A DNA stretch of 40,934 nucleotides from Pseudomonadota bacterium (GCA_018262505.1 JAGSYV010000039.1:1-40934); one strand, 5' to 3'; counted from the first letter of the stretch, positions 1-8,203 are shown. Notes: a model not told the origin generated them from the sequence alone. Numbers and translations are program-made.

Positions 1-118
1 CCTCTCGATGCTTGTGGCCATCCGACATGGACCACGTTCCATCATCTTGAAGGGAGCAGCCACCCCCGCGACGGGAACCCCAATCACCCCATCTATATTT
101 TCCTCATGCCCTTTCCGG

Positions 119-224
119 CCTGAGGTCCTCCGCCTTCGCGGAGGATAACAATCTATAGATAGGCTATATGACTGATTCACATATATAATTTATCTCTCAT
201 CCTCGCGCAGGCGAGGACCTCAGG
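119..224. repeat. REP-like inverted pair (BIME-like)
   Basis: Two related hairpin arms face each other: 119-148 (cctgaggtcctccgcc, then ttcgcggaggataa) and 190-224 (catcctcgcgcaggcgagg, then acctcagg). Each arm folds on itself, and the two are inverted copies separated by an AT-rich spacer at 149-189. The motif belongs to the family of the arms at 19.2-19.8 kb and resembles the widespread gtcatcc-cgcgaaagcg-gggacc type of proteobacterial REP. I see no gene in bases 1-280. Confidence 0.6.
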
Positions 225-280
225 CAGAATGGAGCAATCGGCCGATATAGGGCACAATGAACGAGGGGAACGAGGGCTCC

Positions 281-1150
281 TCACCCACCCTCCTCCATGA
301 AGAACGCCGCCAACTCCTCAGCCAGTTCCTCCGGCGCCTCCTCGGCCATGTGGTGGCCGCAGTCGATGGCGGCGCCGGTCACCGGCAGCTCGGCCCAGGG
401 CTGCCAGATGGCGAGGAGGTCGCCGTAGAGTTCTTCGAGGTCGTCCCGCTTCGACCAGAGAACATGCACCGGGCATCTCAGCCGCACGCCCGCCTCCAGG
501 TCGTCGAGGTCGTGCAACGGATCGATGTAGAGGCCGGCGCGATAGTCGTTGAGCATGCCGGTCACCGTCTCCGGATCGTGGATCGCCGCGCGATAGTCCT
601 CGTAGTTGCCGGGGCCGAGCGCTTCCGGCGTGCCGCCGTACCAGGCGTCGGGATCGGCGAGGATGGCGCGCTCCGGCTTGTCGGGCTGGGCATAGAAGAA
701 CCAGTGCCACCAGCGAACGGCGAAGCGGGCGTCGCAGCGCTCCAGCGCGGAGAGGATCGGGACACCGTCGAGCACGGCGAGCTTCATTACCCGCGTGGGA
801 TGATCCATGGCAGCGCGGAAGGCGGTGTAGCAGCCGCGATCGTGGCCGGCGAGATGGAAGGCGCCAAAGCCGAGATGCTGCATCAGGTCAACGCAGTCGC
901 GCGCCTTGGCTCGCTTCGACGACGCCTCGTGGCCATGCGGATCGACCGGCTTCGAAGATTTGCCGAAGCCCCTGAGGTCGGGGCAGACCACCGTGAAGTG
1001 GCGGGCCAGAAGCGGCGCCACCTTGTACCAGGTGGTGTGCGTTCTGGGATGGCCGTGAAGCAAGAGCAGCGGCGGACCGGAGCCGCCATGGCGCACGCGC
1101 AGCGTCGCCTCGGGCAGCTTGATCATCTCCAGCGTGAAATCCTCGAACAT
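281..1150 (-). CDS. alpha/beta hydrolase, haloacetate (fluoroacetate) dehalogenase-like
   Basis: A 289-residue alpha/beta hydrolase of the haloacetate dehalogenase branch. It has HGHP at 32-35, DLRGFGKS at 58-65, the nucleophile elbow GHDRG at 102-106 (D104 as nucleophile) and a likely base H266 in CGHH. In characterised fluoroacetate dehalogenases two arginines (nucleophile+1 and +4) hold the carboxylate, and a His-Trp pair helps bind the halide. Here R105 and H149-W150 are present, but the +4 arginine is Y108, so the substrate may not be a short haloacid. The frame is open upstream to 1276, but ATG 1150 begins a normal alpha/beta-hydrolase N-terminus and has ggggacg before it. The family call is firm; the substrate is unknown. 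Confidence 0.85.
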   Translation of the reverse strand: MFEDFTLEMIKLPEATLRVRHGGSGPPLLLLHGHPRTHTTWYKVAPLLARHFTVVCPDLRGFGKSSKPVDPHGHEASSKRAKARDCVDLMQHLGFGAFHLAGHDRGCYTAFRAAMDHPTRVMKLAVLDGVPILSALERCDARFAVRWWHWFFYAQPDKPERAILADPDAWYGGTPEALGPGNYEDYRAAIHDPETVTGMLNDYRAGLYIDPLHDLDDLEAGVRLRCPVHVLWSKRDDLEELYGDLLAIWQPWAELPVTGAAIDCGHHMAEEAPEELAEELAAFFMEEGG

Positions 1151-1307
1151 CGCCGTCCCCAGAGCATCGGCGGAACGGGCAGCCTGGCGGCCGCTCAAGC
1201 GAGCCCGATCCCCTGAGGGAATCAACGAGCAAGCACGGCGGCCGGTTCCGGAGATCACCGAAAGTCCAAGTTGCACCCGTCTATTGCGGTTGTGAGCCGA
1301 GCTGTTT

Positions 1308-1317
1308 GTTTATAAAC
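1308..1317. promoter_or_regulatory. short palindrome upstream of the HWE kinase gene
   Basis: A perfect 10-bp palindrome, gtttataaac, lies about 28 bp before the start of the sensor kinase gene in a locally AT-rich stretch (1300-1325). It could be part of a promoter or operator. I could not assign -35 and -10 elements with confidence. Confidence 0.25.
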
Positions 1318-1344
1318 TAAGTCTTTATCGGAGCGGCGATCGTC

Positions 1345-2337
1345 ATGAACGTGGAAGATCTATACCGCCTCCTTCGCACGGGACATATTCAGGCGCAGGG
1401 CATCGTCGACACCGTTGCCGACCCGATGCTGTTGCTTGATGGAGATCTTCGCGTCCAAAGCGCCAATCGCGCCTTCTTCGAGACCTTCAAGGTTGACCGC
1501 CAGGAGACGATCGGCAAACCCATCGACGAGCTGGGCGACGGCCAATGGGACATTCCCGACCTGCGCCTGTTGCTGTTGCAGGTGATCCCTCGCAGTTCCG
1601 CCATCATCAATTATGAGGTCGAGCACGACTTTCCCGGCCTTGGCCGGAAAACCATGCTGCTGACGGCGCGCACGCTGCACCACCCCGACAACAGCGGCCA
1701 CACCATGCTGCTGTCCATCGTCGACGTCACCGAGCGCACCCGCAGCGATGCCGTCAGGGACATGCTGTTCGGCGAACTCCGGCACCGCATGAAGAACCTG
1801 CTCAGCGTGGCGCAATCGATTGCCCGCCGCACCACCACCGCGGGCCGCACGGCGGAAGAATATCGCGAGGACCTGCTGGGCCGCTTCGGCGCCCTGGCCG
1901 ACGCCCACGACATCGGCTTTGCCGAGCAGGGCGAGACCGGTCTGGCGATGCTGATCGAGCGCGTGCTCGCCCCCTATTCGACCCCCGAGACGGCGGTGAT
2001 CCAGCCCGGCCCGGCGGTCATTCTGGGGCCAAACATGCTGATGGCGCTCGGCCTCGTGCTGCACGAGCTGGCCACCAACGCCGCCAAATACGGCGCCCTG
2101 TCGATCCCGAGCGGCCGCTTGTTGATCGGCTGGCAGCAGGACGAAGCCAAACGCGAGCTTCGCCTCACCTGGGTGGAGAGCGGCGGGCCGCCGGTCACCC
2201 CACCGGAAGTCACCGGCTTCGGCAGCAAGCTGATCCGCTCGGCGATCGCCGGGGGCAAGGTCGCGCAGACCTATACGCCGAAAGGCCTCAAGGCAGAGAT
2301 CGTCATTCCGCTCGGCCCCGCCTCACTCGCCGAGTGA
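1345..2337 (+). CDS. PAS domain sensor histidine kinase, HWE family
   Basis: A cytoplasmic sensor kinase of 330 residues without membrane segments. An N-terminal PAS-like domain (about 18-130, ending in VDVTERT) is followed by a dimerisation/phosphoacceptor helix with H147 in ELRHRMKNLL. The C-terminal ATPase has the N-box HELATNAAKYG (240-250) and W276-x-E278, the His, Trp and Glu that define the HWE family (many Rhizobiales members are light or general-stress sensors). No LOV-type Cys is evident in the PAS domain, so the signal is unknown. No response regulator gene is adjacent, so the partner must lie elsewhere. The gene is divergent from the hydrolase at 281-1150. Confidence 0.9.
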   Translation: MNVEDLYRLLRTGHIQAQGIVDTVADPMLLLDGDLRVQSANRAFFETFKVDRQETIGKPIDELGDGQWDIPDLRLLLLQVIPRSSAIINYEVEHDFPGLGRKTMLLTARTLHHPDNSGHTMLLSIVDVTERTRSDAVRDMLFGELRHRMKNLLSVAQSIARRTTTAGRTAEEYREDLLGRFGALADAHDIGFAEQGETGLAMLIERVLAPYSTPETAVIQPGPAVILGPNMLMALGLVLHELATNAAKYGALSIPSGRLLIGWQQDEAKRELRLTWVESGGPPVTPPEVTGFGSKLIRSAIAGGKVAQTYTPKGLKAEIVIPLGPASLAE

Positions 2338-2479
2338 GGTGGTCTTTCCATAGCCCGCCAGCGCCACGTCCAGCAAAAGCCGTTCGCGGTTTGCAACCGC
2401 GACGCCTGACGACGAGGGGGCGGACCTTTTCCAGTGATCCCGCGTTCGCCGGACAAGCGCTAGGCAACACCCAGGTGCC

Positions 2480-3314
2480 TCAGAGCCTGAGGCGCCCCGC
2501 ACGGAGAAACCGCTCCACCCGCGCCCGCACTTCATCCAAATGAGTGAACAGGCTCACGTGCCCGCCGCCGGGCACGACGCAGAACTCCGCCCCGGCAATC
2601 AGCCGCGCCGATCGCTCGCCGTGGGAAAACGGCACCACCGCGTCGCTGTCGCCATGGATGACCAGCGTCGGCGCCGACACCTTGTCGAACGGCAGCGGCG
2701 GCAGGTCGGCAAAGCCCAGCGTCTCGGCCACCGTGCCCGGCAGCCCGCGCCGCCGCCTTTTCGGGATTCCGTCCGCTCAGCCAGGCGAAGACCGACAGGA
2801 GGCCCGGAACGCGGACGAGCCATCCGAACCACCTGAGCCTTTTCACCACATAGGCCGGCACGTCGAAGCGGCCGCCGGCCGTCGACACCAGGATCAAGCC
2901 GGCGCAGCGTTCGGGATGGCGGGCGGCGAAGGCGATGGCGCTGGGGCCGCCGGCCGACACCGCTGCCACCACCGCCCGCTCGATGCCGAGCCTGTCGAGC
3001 AAGGCGGCGAACAGGTCGGCCTGCGCGGCGGCGCTATCCCCGGAGGCGCGCGGCGTGCCGAGATAGCCGGGGCGCGATAGGGCGATCACCCGATAGTCGG
3101 GTGCCCTTCCGAGCAGCGCCTCGGCCAACACCAGGCTCTGGTCATAGCCGCCCATGCCGCCATGCAGCGCCAGAAAGGCCGGCCCCTCGCCGCCATCGGT
3201 GTGCTGGACGACGCCCAGCGGCGTGTCGGTCAGCAGGACGGGCGGCTTTTCGGTGAGCGGAACGAAACGGGGCGACCGACGCGCGTCGGCCGCTTGAGAC
3301 TTGATCGTGGACAT
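2480..3314 (-). pseudogene. alpha/beta hydrolase, frameshifted with a probable internal deletion
   Basis: The N-terminal part starts at ATG 3314 (gagga upstream). It has the HGGMGG oxyanion loop, the nucleophile elbow VSAGGPS, and runs into ...SGRNPEKAAARA. The C-terminal part (GTVAETLGF..., HGDSDAVVPF with the acid D, GGGHVS with the His) continues in another frame and ends at 2480. The switch lies at about 2735-2770. Relatives normally have a lid of several dozen residues between these parts; here the parts almost abut. A non-triplet deletion is therefore more likely than a one-base sequencing error. If expressed, the product would lack the catalytic Asp and His. Confidence 0.8.
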
Positions 3315-3569
3315 GACTCATCCTCAAGGCGTGCCGAAATCAAAGCGATTGTCGCGGTCGCTGCCTTACGACGCGGCACGAGAGGGTGTCCGTCAATGGC
3401 TCAAATGGGCAGGTTTAGCCTTCCCAAAGGGAACAGCGACGCCTCGGTGAACTGCCGACCGAGCGGATAAATAGCGCGAGAGGGAGATGGGGGCAAGCCA
3501 CCCCAATTTCAGTTTCGCTTCAGTTACGGCTCTTACAAGGTTCGGCGCCCTCGGGCGCCACGCGTTGCC

Positions 3570-3747
3570 TTGCCACGCAGGCTCAAAAAAGGCTTCGCAG
3601 AGGTCTGGCAAAGCGGTCGGTCAGTGCCCGCGGCCAGCAGGGCGGTGGCGGCTCGGTCAAGCCAGTGACCGGAAAGCCGCCGCCCGCAAGCCTTCTTGCG
3701 GAAAGCCGCCACGATCCGATAGCGACGCTTCGGTTGACCCTCCGCGC
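3570..3747 (+). pseudogene. possible remnant of the 3' part of a duplicated caspase-like gene
   Basis: This stretch lies in the gene-free interval 3315-3948 and resembles the interior of the caspase-like gene at about 5570-5700. For example, aaaaggcttcgcagaggtct, then ggcaaagcgg here corresponds to gaaggcgcaacaaagttct, then ggcaaggcgg there. Both continue with gcggtggcgg, a short gap and caagcca, then with gccgccgccc. The downstream flank also matches the flank of the intact gene (see 3748-3788). I infer a decayed tandem copy. The rest of 3315-3569 shows only a weak hairpin at 3443-3463, and 3789-3936 shows nothing I can name. Confidence 0.45.
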
Positions 3748-3788
3748 GGGAGTCCATGGGAGTCCACCTGCGTCTATGCGGAGTCGGC
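3748..3788 (+). repeat. 41-bp direct repeat, copy 1
   Basis: It begins gggagtccat-gggagtccac, itself a near-perfect 10-bp tandem, and ends gcggagtcggc. It matches 6481-6521 at 39 of 41 positions in the same orientation. The two copies flank the caspase-like gene. Confidence 0.85.
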
Positions 3789-3948
3789 GCCGCATCCCCG
3801 ATCTCCCTTCAGCCCCGCTTCATCTTGCCCGCCTACAAGCCTGAGGCGCGGTTTGAAGACCGGAGCGGAAATAACCAAAGGCGGGTGAACCGAGTGCAAG
3901 CTCGGGCATTATTCGCCTTGCATCCGGGCTGGGTGGATGGAGGCGCGC

Positions 3949-6384
3949 ATGTCTCGTCTGGAAACATCGATGTCGTCCCGGCGTTGGAGACTGGAGGCCG
4001 CTGGCGCGGCTGTCTCGGCGCTGATCGCCCTCATACTTGTTTGTGCCGGCCTCATCGGTCCGGCGCGGGCGCAAAACGGCCCGGAAAAGCGGATCGCCTT
4101 CGTCGTCGGCAACGCCGCCTATACGGCCGGCGCGCTGCCGACCACCGCCAATGATGCCGGCCTGATCGCCCAGACCCTGCAGGCCGCCGGCTTCGACGTG
4201 ATCGGCGCCCGCGATCTCGACCACAACGGCCTCAGCGACGCCATGCGCGACTTCCTCTCCAAGGCCAGCGCGGCCGGGCCGGACGCCGTGGTGTTCGTCT
4301 ATCTCGCCGGCTACGGCCTGCAATACCAGGGCGACAACTACTTCCTGCCGGTGGATGCTGAGATCGCCAACGCCACCGATGTGCCGATCCAGGCGCTGAG
4401 GCTATCCGACTTCACCAAGTCGCTGGCCACGCTGCAGAACCACGGCAGCATCGTGGTGCTCGACGCCGCCCGCAGCTATCCGTTCCCGCAATCCGGCGCA
4501 CCGGAACTGGCCGGTGGCCTGGCTCTGGTCGACCCCGACGCCAACCAGTTGATCGCCTTCAACGCGGCGCCCGGTACGGTGGCGCCCCAGGAGAACGGCC
4601 CCTACGGCGCCTATGCCCACGCGCTGGCCGAGATGATCCGCGCCGGCGGCCTGCCGCTCGCCGACGTGTTCGACCACACGCGCCTCCGCGTCAGCGACCT
4701 CACCAAGGGCGCCGAAGTGGCCTGGGACGCCTCGAAGTTCACCGCGCCCTTCACCTTCTTCGATCGCGCTCCCGACGCACCAGCTCCGGTGGCCGAAAGC
4801 GACGCGGCGATCCGCAGCAAGCCGATCCGCGAGTTCGACGAGAAGGACGCCTATTTCGCCGCGCTCGATCGCGACACGCTGTCCGGCTACGAGGACTTCC
4901 TCGCCGCCTATCCGAACGACGCCATGGCCAAGCGCGTCCGCGCCATCGTCGCCGCCCGCCGCGAGGCGATCACCTGGCGCGAAACCTGGCGGGCCGACAC
5001 GCCGGAGGCCTACTGGTCCTACCTCCGCCGCTACCCGCACGGCCCGCATGGGTGGGACGCCCGCCGGCGCCTCACACATTTCGAAGCGGCGCTGGAGCCG
5101 CCTCCCACCTTCGCGGCGATCGCCTATGACGTGCCGCCGCCACCGCCGCCGGAGGTGGTCTACGTCGAGCAGCCGGTGATCTACTTTGGCGATCCCGATT
5201 TCGGCTACGCGCCACCGCCGCCGCCCGTGTTCCTGGCGCCGCCGCCGCCGGAATTCGTGGAGCTGCCGCCACCGCCGCCGCCCACCGAGGTCTACGTGCT
5301 GCCGGTGCCGGTGTTCGTGCCGGTACCGCAATGGGTGGAGCCGCCGCGCAACGTGGCACCGCCGGAAAACAACATCATCTTCAACGACATCCACAAGACG
5401 ATCATCAACAACGTGACCATCGATAACACCACGGTCAACGCGCCACCGGCAGCGGCTGGCCAGACCACCGGCCAGACCACTGGTCTGACGACGGGTCAGA
5501 CGCTCGTCGGCGCGGCGGTTCTCGGCGCGGCCGGCGCCGCAGCGCTGCATGTCGCCCTGCCGCCGTCGGTTCAGAAGAAGGCGCAACAAAGTTCTGGCAA
5601 GGCGGACGCTCGGGCGCCCATAGCCAGCGAGGCGGTGGCGGCCCCGGCCAAGCCAGAGGCAGGGAACGCCGCCGCCCACACGCTTCCCGGCCTCGGCGGC
5701 AAGCCGCTGCCGCCGGCTGGCAAACTGCCGCCGGTCGCGCCGCAGGTGACCAACGCTCAGCCCAAGCCCAACCAGCCGAACGGTGCCCCGCTCAACACAG
5801 CCCAACCGAGCGGAACGCCAACCGGCGCAGGCAAGCCGAACGCCGCCAAGCTGCCTCTGCCCGACACGGCCTCGGCCGCCAAAGCCCCGGCTGCCCCATC
5901 GGGCAACAAGGGGGCGCATGTCCTGCCCGGCACTAACGGTCAGGCTCTCCCGGTCGCGGCCAATCCGCCGCAGCCGAAGGGCCACAAGCACATGGCCAAG
6001 GCGCCGGCACCGCAGGTGATGCCCAACCTGAAATCGAAGTCGCCGGGGGCGATCGCCAACGCGCCCAGCCGGCAACCGAAGGCGGCCCGGACTGCGCCGA
6101 GCTTCGCGCCGCCGAGGGCGACGCAGATGCGCCGGGCCATCGCCAGAGCCCCCGCCAACGCTCCAGCCAGGGCTCCAGCACGCGCCCCGGATGTCGGCCG
6201 GCCGCCAGCCATCCTCCAGCCGCATGTTGCCGCGCCGATGGTGGCTCACGCCCCGAAGATAATGCCGCAGGCCCACACCCAGCCGCAGCCGGGGCGCCCG
6301 CAACCGGCTCAAGCCGCGCCGGGCAAGCCGCAGCAGAAGAAGCCGCCCTGCGGCGCACCAGGCCTGCCGGCCTGCCACGGCTGA
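3949..6384 (+). CDS. secreted caspase-fold (peptidase C14-like) protein, catalytically inactive, with Pro/Ala-rich tail
   Basis: An 811-residue exported protein. ATG 3949 is preferred to the in-frame ATG 3937 because gagg ends five bases before it. A signal peptide (about 1-41, ending GPARA) precedes a caspase p20-like domain at 47-180 (RIAFVVGNAAY). In active members the catalytic dyad lies in SGHG and DAC. Here these read AGYG (Y122) and DAAR (A174), so both residues are lost and proteolysis is not expected. Residues of about 285-380 form a helical region with two similar YP-containing stretches. The remainder is proline-rich, then Ala/Pro/Lys-rich, with a short TTGQTTGLTTGQT repeat and a small hydrophobic segment (GAAVLGAAGAAAL). 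A scaffold or envelope-binding role is possible but is inference. Confidence 0.85.
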   Translation: MSRLETSMSSRRWRLEAAGAAVSALIALILVCAGLIGPARAQNGPEKRIAFVVGNAAYTAGALPTTANDAGLIAQTLQAAGFDVIGARDLDHNGLSDAMRDFLSKASAAGPDAVVFVYLAGYGLQYQGDNYFLPVDAEIANATDVPIQALRLSDFTKSLATLQNHGSIVVLDAARSYPFPQSGAPELAGGLALVDPDANQLIAFNAAPGTVAPQENGPYGAYAHALAEMIRAGGLPLADVFDHTRLRVSDLTKGAEVAWDASKFTAPFTFFDRAPDAPAPVAESDAAIRSKPIREFDEKDAYFAALDRDTLSGYEDFLAAYPNDAMAKRVRAIVAARREAITWRETWRADTPEAYWSYLRRYPHGPHGWDARRRLTHFEAALEPPPTFAAIAYDVPPPPPPEVVYVEQPVIYFGDPDFGYAPPPPPVFLAPPPPEFVELPPPPPPTEVYVLPVPVFVPVPQWVEPPRNVAPPENNIIFNDIHKTIINNVTIDNTTVNAPPAAAGQTTGQTTGLTTGQTLVGAAVLGAAGAAALHVALPPSVQKKAQQSSGKADARAPIASEAVAAPAKPEAGNAAAHTLPGLGGKPLPPAGKLPPVAPQVTNAQPKPNQPNGAPLNTAQPSGTPTGAGKPNAAKLPLPDTASAAKAPAAPSGNKGAHVLPGTNGQALPVAANPPQPKGHKHMAKAPAPQVMPNLKSKSPGAIANAPSRQPKAARTAPSFAPPRATQMRRAIARAPANAPARAPARAPDVGRPPAILQPHVAAPMVAHAPKIMPQAHTQPQPGRPQPAQAAPGKPQQKKPPCGAPGLPACHG

Positions 6385-6388
6385 AGTT

Positions 6389-6433
6389 GAGCACCCGCCG
6401 GTCAGATTCATGAACACTGATCGGCGGGTGCTC
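6389..6433 (+). terminator. strong hairpin after the caspase-like gene
   Basis: A 17-bp stem (6389-6405 with 6417-6433; one G-T wobble) with an 11-nt loop starts five bases after the stop codon. No T-run follows, so it may act as a factor-dependent terminator or protect the 3' end. It separates this gene from the convergent membrane protein gene. Confidence 0.65.
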
Positions 6434-6480
6434 CAGCCGCCTCGGTTCCCTGTCCGAAGCGGCGCTCGCCGGTCGGCGAT

Positions 6481-6521
6481 GGGAGTCCATGGGAGTCCAC
6501 CCGCGCCTATGCGGAGTCGGC
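6481..6521 (+). repeat. 41-bp direct repeat, copy 2
   Basis: This is the second copy of the 3748-3788 sequence, differing by two C/T changes. It lies just beyond the hairpin that follows the caspase-like gene. Its position relative to that gene mirrors copy 1 relative to the suspected gene remnant upstream. Confidence 0.85.
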
Positions 6522-6531
6522 CCCTCAGGCT

Positions 6532-7269
6532 CTATGAAAGGGCGCTCGTCGCGGTCTGCACCTCAAAGCTCCGGTTGCACGTCCGCGTTTCGTAGGCAAT
6601 GACGACGAAAGCCAGGAAGGCGGCGCCGCTCAACGCCGTACTGAGGCCGAAGCCACCAAGGCTATGGGCCAGAAGGTCGCCGCTTGTCGCGCCGGTCGCC
6701 ACGACGAACACGAAGGCCAGCCAGTAGAAGCCGAGGTCGGAGTAGAGCCCCTTGCGTCCGATGGAAAGCAGGAAGGTGAGCGGAATGGCAGAGACCACCA
6801 CCGCCCCGAGGTCGCCGAAGCCCAGGGGATAGGCGGCCGCGTCGCCGGCCGTGGCACCCAGCACGCCGGCCACGATCAGGGTGGCCCAGTAATAGCTGGT
6901 GACCGGGATGAAGCCCTGCTCCTCGGCGTAGGGTGCCCGGGCGCGCCAGACGATCACCATGAAGGCAAGCAACAGACACACCGACGGCACCGAGGCGAGG
7001 CGGATGTGAAAATCGTGGAAGGCGTCGGCCACGTTGGCCGCCGCCGCGCCGCTGATGACGACGGCCGCCCAGAAATAGAGCGTGCTCGTCGGCTTCAGGA
7101 AACGCTCGGCCAGCAGCACCAGGGCAAAGCCGGCGGCCAGAAAGGGCAACCCCTTGAGATGACCGAGGCCGAGGCCAGCACCCAGAAAATCGCCGAGATT
7201 GGCGCCAAACAGGCTCGCCAGAATGAGGCCCAGCCAATAGATGGCGTTGATTTTCGGAAGGCATCGCAT
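6532..7269 (-). CDS. integral membrane protein with four internal repeats (COG4705/DUF347-like)
   Basis: A 245-residue, almost wholly hydrophobic protein with about eight predicted membrane segments. Four copies of a pattern of aromatic residues, YW or FW, then about a dozen residues, then G-x3-[GA]-D occur at 11-27, 65-82, 127-143 and 182-198. This matches the uncharacterised membrane-anchored COG4705/DUF347 repeat family. The repeated acidic residue at the end of each helix suggests a polar line through the membrane, but the function is not established. ATG 7269 follows gaggtg at seven bases. The gene converges on the caspase-like gene and shares no obvious operon. Confidence 0.8.
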   Translation of the reverse strand: MRCLPKINAIYWLGLILASLFGANLGDFLGAGLGLGHLKGLPFLAAGFALVLLAERFLKPTSTLYFWAAVVISGAAAANVADAFHDFHIRLASVPSVCLLLAFMVIVWRARAPYAEEQGFIPVTSYYWATLIVAGVLGATAGDAAAYPLGFGDLGAVVVSAIPLTFLLSIGRKGLYSDLGFYWLAFVFVVATGATSGDLLAHSLGGFGLSTALSGAAFLAFVVIAYETRTCNRSFEVQTATSALS

Positions 7270-7390
7270 GATTTCACCTCGTGTCCGCGAGGCGCGAGGG
7301 AGCGCCGCGAATGGGGCGAAATCAACGACGCGACTGTGGCGAATTGTCGTAAGCCGTCGTCACATTGACGATAGAAAAGAACCGTTACAT

Positions 7391-7954
7391 TTACGGCAAA
7401 GCCTGGCCGAGCCGCAGCGACCAGCGGTCGCCATGGCGCGTCAGGTGGCTGGCCGACCAGGGCATGGGATCGAGCCGCCAGATCATCTGAAGCGGCGCGT
7501 CGAGTGCCGCCGTGAGGGTGATCCGCACGATCACCGCCGGACACAGCGCCACGATGCACCCGGATTGCCCGCCAAGCGCGGCCAGCCAGCGGCCGACCCT
7601 GTCCCGCGCGCCGGTGATGGCCTCGCCGCCATGCGGGGCCGCCGCCACATTCATTCGCCAGACCTCGAAGCCGGCGGGATCGGCGGCGGCGACCTCGGTC
7701 ATCGGCCGGTTCGTCCAGTTGCCGTAATCGAGGTCGGACAGCGCCTCGGCCGCCTCGGCCGGCGCCCGGACGGCGGCGCTGGGACCGAGGACGATCTCCG
7801 GCGCATGGATCAGGTGGTCGGCATCGGTAAGGCAGTGGCGAACCGCCTCCGGCAGGCTGTCGAACGGCAGGTCCAGCCGGTCGCAGCCCGGAAAGCGCGG
7901 GGCGCGGCGGTCGTCATCGGTCGGCACCGAGACCAGCGTCAGGCGATTGGCCAT
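7391..7954 (-). CDS. histidine-phosphatase-fold protein lacking catalytic residues, cobalt-locus associated
   Basis: A 187-residue protein resembling the branch of the histidine phosphatase superfamily encoded next to cbtB-cbtA in Rhizobiales. It keeps the fold markers LDYGNW (75-80) and PHGGEA (107-112). At the N-terminus, where LxRHG should be, it reads LVSVP. The second catalytic site, normally a T-H-G-G-like turn before VIR, reads LCPAVIVR (136-144). It should have no phosphatase activity. ATG 7954 follows ggaaggg. An open frame continues upstream to 8176 but runs through the complement of the riboswitch, so I reject that extension. It is divergent from the riboswitch. Confidence 0.7.
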   Translation of the reverse strand: MANRLTLVSVPTDDDRRAPRFPGCDRLDLPFDSLPEAVRHCLTDADHLIHAPEIVLGPSAAVRAPAEAAEALSDLDYGNWTNRPMTEVAAADPAGFEVWRMNVAAAPHGGEAITGARDRVGRWLAALGGQSGCIVALCPAVIVRITLTAALDAPLQMIWRLDPMPWSASHLTRHGDRWSLRLGQALP

Positions 7955-8045
7955 GGGGCGCCCTTCCAGCAAGAAGCGTTGCGCGGGTTCGCGACCGCGC
8001 CCGTCGATGTAGGGAGATCGCGCTTTCCACCGGACGAATTGCAAT

Positions 8046-8190
8046 TGACAGGCATGTTCACCTGGCAGAAGGTGGGCGGCGATGTCGAGCGGAAGTCGGT
8101 GAAATTCCGGAACGGTCGCGCCACTGTGACCGGGCTGGGACCCGCGAGCCAGACCTGTTCGCCATCCTTCTGTCATCGGGACGCGCCATC
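8046..8190 (+). promoter_or_regulatory. cobalamin (B12) riboswitch
   Basis: The conserved core reads in order on the plus strand: ggaagtcggtgaaattccgg (8091-8110), the B12-box-like cgcgccactgtgaccgg (8117-8133) and gcgagccagacc (8144-8155). A closing helix can form between gacagg (8046-8051) and cctgtt (8154-8159). The P3-side arm is poorly paired, so the aptamer may be degenerating. Downstream, ccagg-agg-cctgg (8191-8203) forms a hairpin that covers the Shine-Dalgarno sequence of the next ATG at 8204. This fits translational shut-off by B12. Normal targets of such elements include cobalt transport genes, here reduced to stumps. Confidence 0.82.
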
Positions 8191-8203
8191 CCAGGAGGCC
8201 TGG

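Noticed and set aside
257-1216. 319-codon plus-strand frame opposite the dehalogenase-like gene
   Set aside because: It has no motif; the minus strand has the complete alpha/beta-hydrolase motif set.
2384-2402. 8-bp hairpin (tcgcggtt, loop tgc, aaccgcga) as terminator of the sensor kinase gene
   Set aside because: It has no T-run and lies within GC-rich DNA where such stems are common; not strong enough to list.
3487-3888. 133-codon plus-strand frame in the gap before the caspase-like gene
   Set aside because: It is low-complexity Ser/Arg/Pro translation through repeat-like DNA with no Shine-Dalgarno sequence or domain.
4402-6417. 671-codon open frame on the minus strand opposite the caspase-like gene
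   Set aside because: It is a by-product of high GC content; its translation is Arg/Gly-rich without motifs, while the plus frame has a signal peptide and a recognisable fold.
7955-8176. N-terminal extension of the phosphatase-like gene
   Set aside because: It would be encoded by the complement of the cobalamin riboswitch; ATG 7954 has ggaaggg upstream.
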